Positions 46,750-54,427 of a DNA stretch of 64,000 bases are shown one piece after another; the stretch's first letter is position 1, and every line of letters begins with the position of its first letter. The notes under the pieces were generated by a model, which did not search any database, was not told where the DNA came from, and saw only the letters and a program-made list of their open reading frames with translations. Origin of the DNA: Rhizobium sp. WSM4643 (GTDB lineage Bacteria > Pseudomonadota > Alphaproteobacteria > Rhizobiales > Rhizobiaceae); the NCBI RefSeq assembly GCF_025152745.1, contig NZ_CP104040.1, forward strand, positions 3,997,501-4,061,500, given 5' to 3'. The position numbers were made by a program, and so were the translations under genes.

Positions 46750-49404
46750 ATGACAAGCCCCTCGAGGCAGAAGAAAGGTGCATTTGCCTTCCGTCCCTCG
46801 CTTGCCCGGCTGGTGACGACAAAACGCCTGCTGGCGCGCATCGTGCTCTTATTCGAGCAGTTGCTGCCGCCTCTGATGCCGGTACTGTCCGTCATCGCCT
46901 TTTATCTCTCCGCCTCCTGGTTCGGTCTCTTCCGCAGCGTGCCGGACTGGCTGCGCATTCTGCTGCTCATCGCCTTTGCTGCCGCTTTTCTCGTCTCGCT
47001 CCTCCCCTTCCGCACCTTGCGCTGGCCGAGGATCGCCGAGGCCGACCGCATGCTGGAAGAGCGCAACGGCCTGCCGCACCAGCCGGTCACCGTCCAGGAA
47101 GACGAGCCGGCCTTCGATACGCCCTTCGGCCGGGCGCTCTGGCGCGAGCACCAGACGCGCATGGCTGAAAAGATCGCGGCGCTCGATGCCGGACTGCCGC
47201 GACCTGATATCGCCGCGCATGATCGTTTCGCCCTGCGCACCGTCCCGGCGCTGCTGCTCGTCACGGCCTTCGGTTATTCGCTATCGATCAACGGCGGCTC
47301 GATACGCGACGCGTTGCAGGCGGCGCCCGCGCAGGTGGTCAGCGATCCGGCGGTGCGCATCGACGCCTGGGTAACGCCGCCTTCCTATACCGGCCGCGCC
47401 CCGGTTTACCTTACGGCTGACGGGAGCGAGCAGGCGCCGATCGGCATTCCCCAGTTTTCAGGCCTCACTGTCCGGGTCAGCGGCGGAAGGACGGCCGAAA
47501 AAGTCGTGTTCCGCAAGGCGAACGGCGAGGCGCAGGATATCGCCGTGCAGGCCGATACCAAGCCGCAGCAGACAGCGGTATCAGGCAGCGAGCAGCAGAC
47601 GGCGGCACCGGCCAGCCAGGCTCTCGTCGCGCAGACGCATATGATGAAGCTGCAGGAGAACGGCGCACTCGAGGTCAACGGCCGCCGCTGGAGCTTCAAC
47701 GTGCTGCCCGACAAGGCGCCGGAAATTGCCTTCGACGGGCTGCCGAAGCCCAGCGTCAACGGCGCGCTTGAAATCGGCTTCACCGTCAGGGACGATTACG
47801 GCGTCCAGGAAGCGCATGCGGAAATCGTTCCTGTCGACCCCGATCCGACGGCAACGCCGCTCTATCCACTGCCGGAATACCGGCTGGATATTCCGCGCCG
47901 CAACGCCCGCGACGCCAAGGCTGTGACCAGCCGGAACCTGACCGAACATCCGCTTGCCGGCAAACGTGTGCGCATCACGCTCTTCGCCAAGGATGCCGCC
48001 GGCCAGACCGGCCGCAGCCCGCCGCATGAGATGACGCTGCCGTCACGCCCCTTCAACGAGCCGCTTGCCGCGGCCGTCGCCGAGGAACGGCAGGTTTTCG
48101 CGCTCGATACGCGCAAGATGCCGCAGGCGATCGCCCTGAACGAGGCGCTGACCATCCGCCCCGAGGAGACCATCCCGAAGCTCACCAATTACCTGCTCTT
48201 GGAATCCGCCTTGACGCGTATGAAGCTCGCAAAGGGCGAGGATGCGCTGAAGGATACGGCCCAATATCTGTGGGAGATCGCCCTCGGCATGGAGGATGGC
48301 GATCTTTCGCTGGCCGAGCGCAAGCTGCGCGAGGCCCAGCAGAACCTCGCCGACGCGTTGGACCGCAACGCCCCGGACGCGGAGATCAAGAAGCTGATGG
48401 ACGAGCTGCGCAAGGCGATGCAGGACTATATGACTGAGCTTGCCCAACGCATGCAGAACGCGCCGATGCAGCCGAACCAGAACGCGCAGAACATTCTGCG
48501 CCAGCAGGATCTGGAACGGATGATGGATCAGATCGAGAATCTCGCCCGCTCCGGCAATCGTGACGCGGCCCAGCAGATGCTGTCGGAATTGCAGCGGATG
48601 ATGAACAACCTGCAGGCCGGCCGGCCGCAGCGCAGCCAGCAGAGCCAGGAAAACAGCGAAGCCCGCAAGCAGATCGACAAGCTCGGCGAGATCCTGCGCG
48701 ACCAGCAAAAGCTGATGGAGCAGACCTTCCGGCTCGACCAGCAGCTCAGGGACCGCATGCAACGCGGCGAGCCCGACATGGGCGAGAACGATCCGCTGCT
48801 CGACGAGATGAACCCCGGAGAAAACGGCGAGCCGCAGGATCAGCAGCAGGGCCAGCAAGGCAAGGATGGACAGCAGCCCTCCGACCAGATGACGGCCGAG
48901 CAGCTGCGTGAGGCGCTGAAACAGCTGCGCGCGCAGCAGGATGGGTTGGGCAAGCAACTCGGCGAATTGCAGAAGAGCCTCGGCGAGATGGGAATGAAGC
49001 CCGGCCCGGGTTTTGGCCAGGCGCAACGCGAAATGGAAGGCGCCGGCCGTGAACTCGGCCAGGGCCGCGGCCAACCGGCTGTCGAGGGCCAGGGCCGCGC
49101 GTTGGAAGCGCTTCGCCAGGGCGCCCGCGACATGATGAACCAGATGATGCAGGCGCAGCAGGGCCAGCAGGGTCAAGGTCCGAACGGCCAGGTAGGCCAG
49201 GGCGACCAGAACGGCCGCGACCCGCTCGGCCGGCCGCGCCGGACCCAAGGGCCGGATTTCGGCGACAACAGCGTGAAGGTGCCTGACGAAATCGACGTTC
49301 AGCGGGCGCGAGAAATCCTTGACGCGATCCGCGAAAAGCTCGGCAACAATCCACCGCAGGAAATGGAACGGCGATATCTCGAACGGTTGCTGGACATCCA
49401 GTAG
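46750..49404 (+). CDS. DUF4175 (TIGR02302 family) large membrane protein
   Basis: 884 residues from ATG 46750 with GGAG upstream; an in-frame extension to 46600 starts at TTG and is unlikely. Two or three N-terminal transmembrane segments (about 25-90 and near 190) precede a periplasmic region with an Ig-like block (IDAWVTPPSYTGRAPVYL). A very long Gln/Met-rich coiled coil follows (about 560-840, MMDQIENLARSG ... QQGQQGQGPNG), then a conserved C-terminus (EIDVQRAREILDAIREKLG). The family is common in alphaproteobacteria after lysA and has no known function. An envelope-spanning scaffold is a reasonable guess. Confidence 0.85.
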   Translation: MTSPSRQKKGAFAFRPSLARLVTTKRLLARIVLLFEQLLPPLMPVLSVIAFYLSASWFGLFRSVPDWLRILLLIAFAAAFLVSLLPFRTLRWPRIAEADRMLEERNGLPHQPVTVQEDEPAFDTPFGRALWREHQTRMAEKIAALDAGLPRPDIAAHDRFALRTVPALLLVTAFGYSLSINGGSIRDALQAAPAQVVSDPAVRIDAWVTPPSYTGRAPVYLTADGSEQAPIGIPQFSGLTVRVSGGRTAEKVVFRKANGEAQDIAVQADTKPQQTAVSGSEQQTAAPASQALVAQTHMMKLQENGALEVNGRRWSFNVLPDKAPEIAFDGLPKPSVNGALEIGFTVRDDYGVQEAHAEIVPVDPDPTATPLYPLPEYRLDIPRRNARDAKAVTSRNLTEHPLAGKRVRITLFAKDAAGQTGRSPPHEMTLPSRPFNEPLAAAVAEERQVFALDTRKMPQAIALNEALTIRPEETIPKLTNYLLLESALTRMKLAKGEDALKDTAQYLWEIALGMEDGDLSLAERKLREAQQNLADALDRNAPDAEIKKLMDELRKAMQDYMTELAQRMQNAPMQPNQNAQNILRQQDLERMMDQIENLARSGNRDAAQQMLSELQRMMNNLQAGRPQRSQQSQENSEARKQIDKLGEILRDQQKLMEQTFRLDQQLRDRMQRGEPDMGENDPLLDEMNPGENGEPQDQQQGQQGKDGQQPSDQMTAEQLREALKQLRAQQDGLGKQLGELQKSLGEMGMKPGPGFGQAQREMEGAGRELGQGRGQPAVEGQGRALEALRQGARDMMNQMMQAQQGQQGQGPNGQVGQGDQNGRDPLGRPRRTQGPDFGDNSVKVPDEIDVQRAREILDAIREKLGNNPPQEMERRYLERLLDIQ

Positions 49405-49467
49405 GCCTTACGACTCCGCGCAAAAATAGGACGCGCACGAGAAAGGATGATTCTAGACTGGATCGGC

Positions 49468-49576
49468 CTAAAGCATGTCGCGCAAAACTATGCAGCGGTT
49501 TTGCGCGAACGACATGCATTGGGAATAAAGACCTAAAGCGCAAGGAGCGAATCTGAAAGATTGCGACGCGCTTTAG
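49468..49576 (-). repeat. Rhizobial mosaic element with two large palindromes (RIME1-like)
   Basis: 109 bases bounded by CTAAAG and CTTTAG. Palindrome one: GCATGTCG plus CGCAAAAC (49473-49488) pair with GTTTTGCG and CGACATGC (49498-49517). Palindrome two: CTAAAGCGC (49533-49541) pairs with GCGCTTTAG (49568-49576), with an inner ATCT-gaa-AGAT. The size and two-palindrome structure match the RIME1 class described in rhizobia, from memory. Confidence 0.85.
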
Positions 49577-49605
49577 AATCTGAACCTGGATCTAAATCAA
49601 AGAAA

Positions 49606-49658
49606 TAGAGCGGGATACCGATCGAAAAGCGCTGACACTTTTCGGCATCCTGGCTCTA
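49606..49658 (-). repeat. Palindromic repeat (TAGAGC type) that starts at the cpdR stop codon
   Basis: TAGAGC at 49606-49611 pairs with GCTCTA at 49653-49658, with an inner CGAAAAG (49623-49629) and CTTTTCG (49638-49644). On the cpdR strand the element opens with the TAG stop codon itself (49658-49656). It shares TAGAGC and GATGCCGAAAAGTGT with the repeat at 61527-61576. It may terminate or stabilise the cpdR transcript. Confidence 0.8.
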
Positions 49659-50015
49659 AGCGACAAGCGCCCGGGCGACCGCCTTGCGGATATCGGGAAG
49701 CGCGAATGGTTTGGCGACGACATCGATGATCTTCTCGGCAAGATCGTCGGCCCGTTCGCGTTGTTCGGCATAGCCGGTCATCAGCAGGATTTTCAAGCCA
49801 GGAAAAGCGTCTTTTGCCTGATGGGCGAGTTCAATGCCGTCCATCACAGGCATGCGGATGTCTGAAAGCAGCAGATCGTAGACCCCGTCCTTGAGCTTCT
49901 CCAAGCCCTCGGCTCCATCGGCCGCCTCGTCGGTCTCGTGGCCATCGAGCCGCAGGGCTCGGGCTACGAACGACCGCAGGGAGTCTTCGTCTTCCGTAAT
50001 CAGAATTCTTGCCAT
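49656..50015 (-). CDS. cpdR: CpdR-type single-domain response regulator
   Basis: 119 residues, a lone receiver domain. Phosphorylation site Asp52 in LLLSDIRMPVMDG, acidic pocket EDED at 8-11, the Thr in LLMTGYAE and the Lys in VAKPFALP are all intact. The sequence is that of CpdR, which in its unphosphorylated form docks substrates on ClpXP and controls CtrA turnover and polarity; the Sinorhizobium CpdR1 is needed for symbiosis. A perfect CtrA box lies upstream and a repeat begins at its stop codon. It is downstream of hpt, with a repeat in between. Confidence 0.88.
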   Translation of the reverse strand: MARILITEDEDSLRSFVARALRLDGHETDEAADGAEGLEKLKDGVYDLLLSDIRMPVMDGIELAHQAKDAFPGLKILLMTGYAEQRERADDLAEKIIDVVAKPFALPDIRKAVARALVA

Positions 50016-50027
50016 ATGTGCATCGCT

Positions 50028-50048
50028 CCGTCGTCAGCCCCGCGACGG
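50028..50048 (-). promoter_or_regulatory. Leader hairpin just upstream of cpdR
   Basis: CCGTCG (50028-50033) pairs with CGACGG (50043-50048), forming a GC-rich hairpin 12 bases before the cpdR start codon. It could limit ribosome access; the effect is inference. Confidence 0.4.
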
Positions 50049-50101
50049 AAATCACCAGACTTTCCTTTTCGATCGGTAAAGATGACGAAGCGATGGGCGA
50101 G

Positions 50102-50109
50102 ATGGTTAA
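50102..50109 (-). promoter_or_regulatory. Candidate CtrA-binding site upstream of cpdR
   Basis: ATGGTTAA on the plus strand reads TTAACCAT in the direction of cpdR, a perfect copy of the 8-mer reported for Sinorhizobium CtrA. It lies 87 bases upstream of the start codon. Confidence 0.5.
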
Positions 50110-50129
50110 CAACTCGTCTTGAAGGCATT

Positions 50130-50230
50130 GCAGCGCCGCGCGTCTTTAAGACGCGCAAAGGACGCTGTAACATTTTTAATTGCTGCATAATTTTATCCTT
50201 AAATCGATTCCGATTTTAGGAACTATGCAG
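50130..50230 (-). repeat. Rhizobial palindromic repeat, type A, between hpt and cpdR
   Basis: Read on the minus strand it contains CTGCATAG...AATCGGAATCGATTTAAGGATAAAATTATGCAG in outline, then AATT...TACAGCGTCC and a GCGCGTCT/AGACGCGC hairpin. The module order is the same as in the copy at 59412-59512. It begins 4 bases past the hpt stop. Confidence 0.85.
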
Positions 50231-50234
50231 GAGC

Positions 50235-50777
50235 TCAGGCGTCCCCGGTCACCACGCCGACGAAGGGCAGTTCGCGAAACGCATAGGCGACATCCATGCC
50301 GTAGCCGACGACAAAATAGTCAGGGCATTCGAAGCCGACATAGTCGGCCTCCAGCTTTTCCTTACGCTTGACGCGCTTGTCGAGCAGCACGGCGATCGTG
50401 ACGTTGCGCGCGCCACGCTCGAAGAGCAGTTCCTTGGCAAAGAGCAGCGTCCGGCCGGATTCGAGGATATCGTCGATCAACAGGACGTCGCGGCCATGCA
50501 CGTCGCTGTCGATATCCTTGACGATACGCACGCCCTGAGAAACCGTGCCAATGCCGTAGCTCGACAGCGTGATGAACTCGACCTCCGGGGCAAGCCCGCT
50601 ATCATGCAGGGCGCGGATCAGGTCGGCGGCGAAAATGAAGGAGCCCTTCAGCACGGCGATGACGAGCAGGTCCTTGGTCGGGCCACTGGCGATCTCCCGC
50701 GCCATCGAATGATTGCGCTCGGCGATCTGCTCGGCGGTGAAAAGCGGCTCTATGTTTTTTCCGCGCACGACAGGCAT
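50235..50777 (-). CDS. hpt: Hypoxanthine phosphoribosyltransferase
   Basis: Purine salvage: hypoxanthine (and guanine) plus PRPP to IMP (GMP). It has 180 residues from ATG 50777 (MPVVRGKNIEPLF), with GGAG nine bases upstream; ATG 50792 lacks a site. The PRPP loop is VLLIDDILESGRTL, and VLKGSFIFAADLIRAL and the C-terminal YGMDVAYAFRELPFVGVV are typical. It is followed by a repeat and then cpdR. Confidence 0.95.
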   Translation of the reverse strand: MPVVRGKNIEPLFTAEQIAERNHSMAREIASGPTKDLLVIAVLKGSFIFAADLIRALHDSGLAPEVEFITLSSYGIGTVSQGVRIVKDIDSDVHGRDVLLIDDILESGRTLLFAKELLFERGARNVTIAVLLDKRVKRKEKLEADYVGFECPDYFVVGYGMDVAYAFRELPFVGVVTGDA

Positions 50778-50911
50778 AAGGGCTTGCTCCATGAAAAGAA
50801 GGGTAAGCCGTTAGCACATATGCGAGCCTGAAACAGCCTCGCTGGCCATGAAATTAACGGGATTGGCCCGACCTGTGGCGAGAAAGTCGGCCATTCCATG
50901 TCCTGTTACAT

Positions 50912-51562
50912 CTATGGCAGGAAGGAGAGCCGGATCTCCGGCGTCTTTCCGCCGGCATGCTGGACGCGAGCCGAGAAGCCCCGGCTTTGGCCGCCATAGA
51001 TGACATCGGCCGGCGGGTCGATGACGATGCTTGCCGTCAGCTGCTCGTCGGTCACGAGATCGGCGCGGATCGGATACACCGTCTGCGTCGTGCCGCTCTT
51101 GTTTTCGACGATGCCGTTGATAACGAGCACGCGCATGCCGTTTGCATCACGCGGCGTCACCGTGACGTGGGTGAAATGCAGCGGCGCTCCGGAAGTGGCG
51201 CGCGCGCCGGAAAGGCCGGAAAAACCACCCGCAAGCCCGAAGACGAGCACGACGAGCGCCAGCACCAGCGCTGCGAAGCTCCGCGTCGACGCGCGCTGCA
51301 GCCAGGATTCCATGGTCTGCAGAACGGAAGCAGCCATCGCCGGCATGGGCGGCGGGGCGGCGTGTGCGGCAGCCATGCGCTTGCGGTTGTCGTTATAGGT
51401 CCTTGCACTGAATTCCCTGGTCCGCACGTTGCCGAGGGTAACGAATTCAGCGTCGGAGATATCGGCAGGACGCGCCGAGCGGTACTGACGATTGGCGGGT
51501 TCCGGCGGCAGGAAATCATAGGCCTGGCCCGGCGTCCGGCGACTGAAGGAGGATGCTTCCAT
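50912..51562 (-). CDS. Conserved hypothetical single-pass membrane protein divergent from ftsE
   Basis: 216 residues from ATG 51562, with GAGG ten bases upstream. An N-terminal disordered cytoplasmic segment (Pro/Arg-rich, about 1-95) precedes one transmembrane helix (FAALVLALVVLVFGLAGGF). The periplasmic domain reads LHFTHVTVTPRDANGMRVLVINGIVENKSG and ends RLSFLP, resembling the C-terminal beta-domain (DUF3426/FxLYD-like) of alphaproteobacterial proteins encoded beside ftsE. The usual N-terminal zinc ribbon is absent. Function unknown; an envelope/division role is suggested only by position. Confidence 0.75.
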   Translation of the reverse strand: MEASSFSRRTPGQAYDFLPPEPANRQYRSARPADISDAEFVTLGNVRTREFSARTYNDNRKRMAAAHAAPPPMPAMAASVLQTMESWLQRASTRSFAALVLALVVLVFGLAGGFSGLSGARATSGAPLHFTHVTVTPRDANGMRVLVINGIVENKSGTTQTVYPIRADLVTDEQLTASIVIDPPADVIYGGQSRGFSARVQHAGGKTPEIRLSFLP

Positions 51563-51647
51563 GGTGGCTGCCTCGCAGATGTCCACATGGTTTCGTTGCC
51601 AGGAGAAATCTGGCATTGAAACGAATCCTGCTCAGTCGTAAATTTTA

Positions 51648-51655
51648 ATGGTTAA
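51648..51655 (-). promoter_or_regulatory. Candidate CtrA-binding site in the ftsE control region
   Basis: ATGGTTAA on the plus strand (TTAACCAT on the minus) is a perfect CtrA 8-mer, between the divergent membrane-protein gene (start 51562) and ftsE (start 51768). Two further GTTAAC hexamers occur at about 51712-51729. Confidence 0.45.
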
Positions 51656-51767
51656 TGCTTCGCAAAGATCGCCATCAAACGGGCGTCTTTCCAGCAAAAT
51701 TTACCGGCTGTTAACGGTGTTGGTTAACAAGTCGTGCGGTGAAACCCACAACAGACTGAGCTGCCCG

Positions 51768-52427
51768 TTGATCCACTTTGAGAATGTCGGTTTGCGCTAT
51801 GGCATGGGCCCGGAAATCCTCCGGGACCTGACCTTCGACATCCCGAAGAAATCCTTTCAGTTCCTGACAGGCCCATCGGGTGCCGGCAAGACGTCGCTGC
51901 TGCGGATGCTTTTCATGTCTCTGCAGCCGACACGCGGCCTGATCCGCATGTTCGGGCGCGACATTTCCGAAATCCCTCGCCCCGAACTGCCGCTTCTGCG
52001 CCGCCGCGTCGGCATCGTCTTCCAGGATTTCCGCCTGCTCGACCATCTCACCACCTATGAGAATGTCGCTTTGCCCTTACGGGTGCGTGGCAAGGATGAG
52101 AGCTCCTACAAGACCGACGTGCTGGAGCTGTTGAAATGGGTCGGCCTTGGCGAACGCATCAACGTGCTGCCGCCCGTGCTCTCCGGCGGCGAGAAGCAGC
52201 GCGCCGCAATCGCCCGGGCGCTGATGGACCGGCCGGAAGTGCTGCTGGCCGACGAACCCACAGGCAATGTCGACCCGCCGATGGCCAAGCGCCTGCTCAA
52301 TCTTTTCCTCGAGCTGAACCGCCTCGGCACGGCGGTCGTGATCGCCACGCATGACCTGGCGCTGATGGAACAGGTGGAAGCGCGACGCATGATCCTCTCA
52401 GAGGGGCATCTCGATATTTATGACTGA
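51768..52427 (+). CDS. ftsE: Cell division ATP-binding protein FtsE
   Basis: ABC ATPase that, with FtsX, activates periplasmic peptidoglycan hydrolases at the division site. A TTG start at 51768 gives 219 residues, the normal length (family members begin MIHFENVGLRYG); an ATG at 51648 would add 40 unlikely residues. Walker A GPSGAGKT is at 35-42, signature LSGGEKQR at 138-145 and Walker B LLADEPT at 159-165. The stop overlaps the ftsX start by 8 bases. Confidence 0.95.
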   Translation: MIHFENVGLRYGMGPEILRDLTFDIPKKSFQFLTGPSGAGKTSLLRMLFMSLQPTRGLIRMFGRDISEIPRPELPLLRRRVGIVFQDFRLLDHLTTYENVALPLRVRGKDESSYKTDVLELLKWVGLGERINVLPPVLSGGEKQRAAIARALMDRPEVLLADEPTGNVDPPMAKRLLNLFLELNRLGTAVVIATHDLALMEQVEARRMILSEGHLDIYD

Positions 52428-53433
52428 GCCCCCGTCCAGAAACCCCGAGAAGGCGGCTGCCAAGATCCAGCAGAAGCGGCCGGAATTGCGCGTGCGTCCG
52501 ACCGCGCCGATCCTGCCGCCTTCCAACATCCAGGGCAGTGCGTTGATGGTGGTGATATCAATCATGGCCTTTCTCGCCTGCCTGACGCTCGGCGGCGTCA
52601 GCATGGTGCGCTCGACGGCGGCAAGCTGGGAGAGCCAGATCTCCCGCGAGATCACCATTCAGATCAAGCCGGACGACAATCTCGACATGGAAAAGGCGCT
52701 GACCCAGGCGCGCGACCTGGCGCTGACCTTCGTCGGCACCAAGAGCGGCCAGATCGTTGACGAGGCGGCGACCGCTCGCCTGCTCGAACCCTGGCTCGGC
52801 CCCGGCCTCGATCTCAAGGATCTGCCCGTTCCCCGCCTCGTCATCATCACCATCGACGAGAGCAATCCGCCGGATTTCGATTCGATGCGGTCGCTGCTGA
52901 AGGACAGTATCCCGCAGGCCAGCCTCGATGATCACCGCACCTGGGTCGACCGGCTGGTGTCTATGGCGCACACGACGGTCATGATTGGCACCGGCATCCT
53001 GCTCCTGGTTTTCACGGCGATGGTGCTCACCGTCGTCTTCGCCACGCGCGGCGCGCTGTCGGGCAATCGTCACGTCGTCGAAGTGCTGCATTTCGTCGGC
53101 GCCGAAAGCTCCTTCGTCGCCACCGAATTCCAGAAGCATTTCCTGAAGATCAGCCTCAAGGGTTCGGCGATCGGCAGCGCGCTTGCCGCTCTCTTCTTCG
53201 CCACCGCCGGTTTCTGGCAAAGCCGCACCCTCGCCACCCCGGAAACGGACCAGGCGACCGCGCTCTTCGGCACCTTCTCCGTCGGCGTGCTTGGTTATGC
53301 CGGCATCTTCGCGACGATGATCGTCATCGCGCTCCTCACCACCTTCACCGCGCGGCTGACCGTCATGCGGACAATCTACGAAATCGATACACTACGCTCG
53401 GACCCGACACGCACCGACGGCATCGGAAGTTGA
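52420..53433 (+). CDS. ftsX: Cell division protein FtsX
   Basis: Membrane partner of FtsE, 337 residues. Four transmembrane helices: one after a Pro-rich cytoplasmic N-terminus (SALMVVISIMAFLACLTLGGV), a periplasmic domain (about 70-175), then three more (TTVMIGTGILLLVFTAMVLTVVF, GSAIGSALAALFFATAGF and GYAGIFATMIVIALLTTF). LHFVGAESSFVATEFQKHFL is the conserved FtsX/MacB-type cytoplasmic block. It overlaps ftsE by 8 bases. Confidence 0.93.
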   Translation: MTEPPSRNPEKAAAKIQQKRPELRVRPTAPILPPSNIQGSALMVVISIMAFLACLTLGGVSMVRSTAASWESQISREITIQIKPDDNLDMEKALTQARDLALTFVGTKSGQIVDEAATARLLEPWLGPGLDLKDLPVPRLVIITIDESNPPDFDSMRSLLKDSIPQASLDDHRTWVDRLVSMAHTTVMIGTGILLLVFTAMVLTVVFATRGALSGNRHVVEVLHFVGAESSFVATEFQKHFLKISLKGSAIGSALAALFFATAGFWQSRTLATPETDQATALFGTFSVGVLGYAGIFATMIVIALLTTFTARLTVMRTIYEIDTLRSDPTRTDGIGS

Positions 53434-53500
53434 TCGTGACCGTGCCGTTTTGCCATGAAAGCGTCTGTTCCGTGCCGCAATCAGCGTATAATCACGATTC

Positions 53501-54217
53501 ATGACCATGGGACATACGACACCCAACCCGATTCATCAGGACCCGGAGCTTGATCGCTCGGCGGGTTTGCTGCCGCGGCGCGGGCCGATCCGCCGCCTGC
53601 TGCGCTGGGGCGGCTTTGGCTGCCTGCTGGTAATCGCCCTAGTGTTCGGCGGCTTTCTGCGTTTCGCTGATTCGGTGACGACACTCAGGCCGCCGGCCGA
53701 GCCGAAGGCGGATGCGATCGTGGTACTGACGGGTGGCTACCAGCGCATCGACCAGGCTGTGGAGCTGCTGCAGAAGGGTGCCGGCAAGCGCCTGCTGATT
53801 TCCGGCGTCCACCCGACGACGACGCCGGCACAGATCCGCAAGATGACGCAGGGCTCGGCCGATCTCTTCTCCTGCTGTGTCGATATCGGCTACGATGCGA
53901 TCGACACGATCGGCAATGCTGAGGAGGCTTCGAACTGGATCCACGCCAAGGGATACCGGAGCGTTCTGATCGTCACCAACAATTACCACATGCCGCGAAG
54001 CCTCGCCGAACTCTCCTATGTCGATCCCGACATCGAATTTATCGCTTATCCCGTGGTCAATTCGGATTTGAAGAGCAGCAACTGGTTCACCGATCCGAAT
54101 GCGATGCGCGTCATGCTTGCCGAATATGCGAAAGTGCTGCTGGCAGGCACCCGCAACATCACCGGCTTCGGCCGCCATACCGGGCTGCGCTCGGCAAATG
54201 CGTCCGGCCAGCAATAA
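53501..54217 (+). CDS. YdcF/SanA-family protein (DUF218)
   Basis: 238 residues. A cytoplasmic start rich in Arg precedes one membrane anchor (GFGCLLVIALVFGGFLRFA, about 38-57), then a periplasmic DUF218 domain: ADAIVVLTGGYQRIDQAVEL, GKRLLISGVHP and VLIVTNNYHMPRSLAEL. DUF218 proteins are linked to envelope barrier function in enterobacteria; a biochemical activity is not established. It follows ftsX by 67 bases and precedes plsC, an order common in rhizobia. Confidence 0.88.
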   Translation: MTMGHTTPNPIHQDPELDRSAGLLPRRGPIRRLLRWGGFGCLLVIALVFGGFLRFADSVTTLRPPAEPKADAIVVLTGGYQRIDQAVELLQKGAGKRLLISGVHPTTTPAQIRKMTQGSADLFSCCVDIGYDAIDTIGNAEEASNWIHAKGYRSVLIVTNNYHMPRSLAELSYVDPDIEFIAYPVVNSDLKSSNWFTDPNAMRVMLAEYAKVLLAGTRNITGFGRHTGLRSANASGQQ

Positions 54218-54256
54218 AGCCGCGCTTCGGATAGGAAGCTCTATCGCTTTAGACGT

Positions 54257-54304
54257 GCGCATAATCCTTTCGGAAAATCGATTCCGATTTTCGGGGGCAT
54301 GCGC
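54257..54304. repeat. Palindromic repeat with ATCGATTCCGAT core between ydcF and plsC
   Basis: GCGCAT (54257-54262) pairs with ATGCGC (54299-54304), with an inner GAAAATCG-attc-CGATTTTC hairpin. The core is shared with the type A repeats at 50130 and 59412, but the outer arms differ, so it is a related mosaic. Confidence 0.7.
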
Positions 54305-54325
54305 TATCTGTTGCTGCGCACTTTT

Positions 54326-54346
54326 GCTGGAATGCTCCAGCCTTTT
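54326..54346. terminator. Terminator between the YdcF-family gene and plsC
   Basis: GCTGGA-atgc-TCCAGC (54326-54341) is followed by cttttac and preceded by ctttt, giving a short hairpin with T-runs on both strands. Confidence 0.55.
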
Positions 54347-54427
54347 ACATCAGGGCAGCATCAAACGCTTTTTATGACGGGGAATATCGTGTAGGCCGGT
54401 CGCGTGAGCATGCCTCGGGAAAGTTTC

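Noticed and set aside
48043..49248. Leu/His-rich frame antisense to the DUF4175 coiled coil
   Set aside because: Leu runs come from the reverse complement of Gln codons; not a membrane protein.
51648..51767. Upstream ATG of ftsE giving a 259-residue protein
   Set aside because: The extra 40 residues match no FtsE, and the region holds regulatory-type sequence; the TTG at 51768 restores the normal length.
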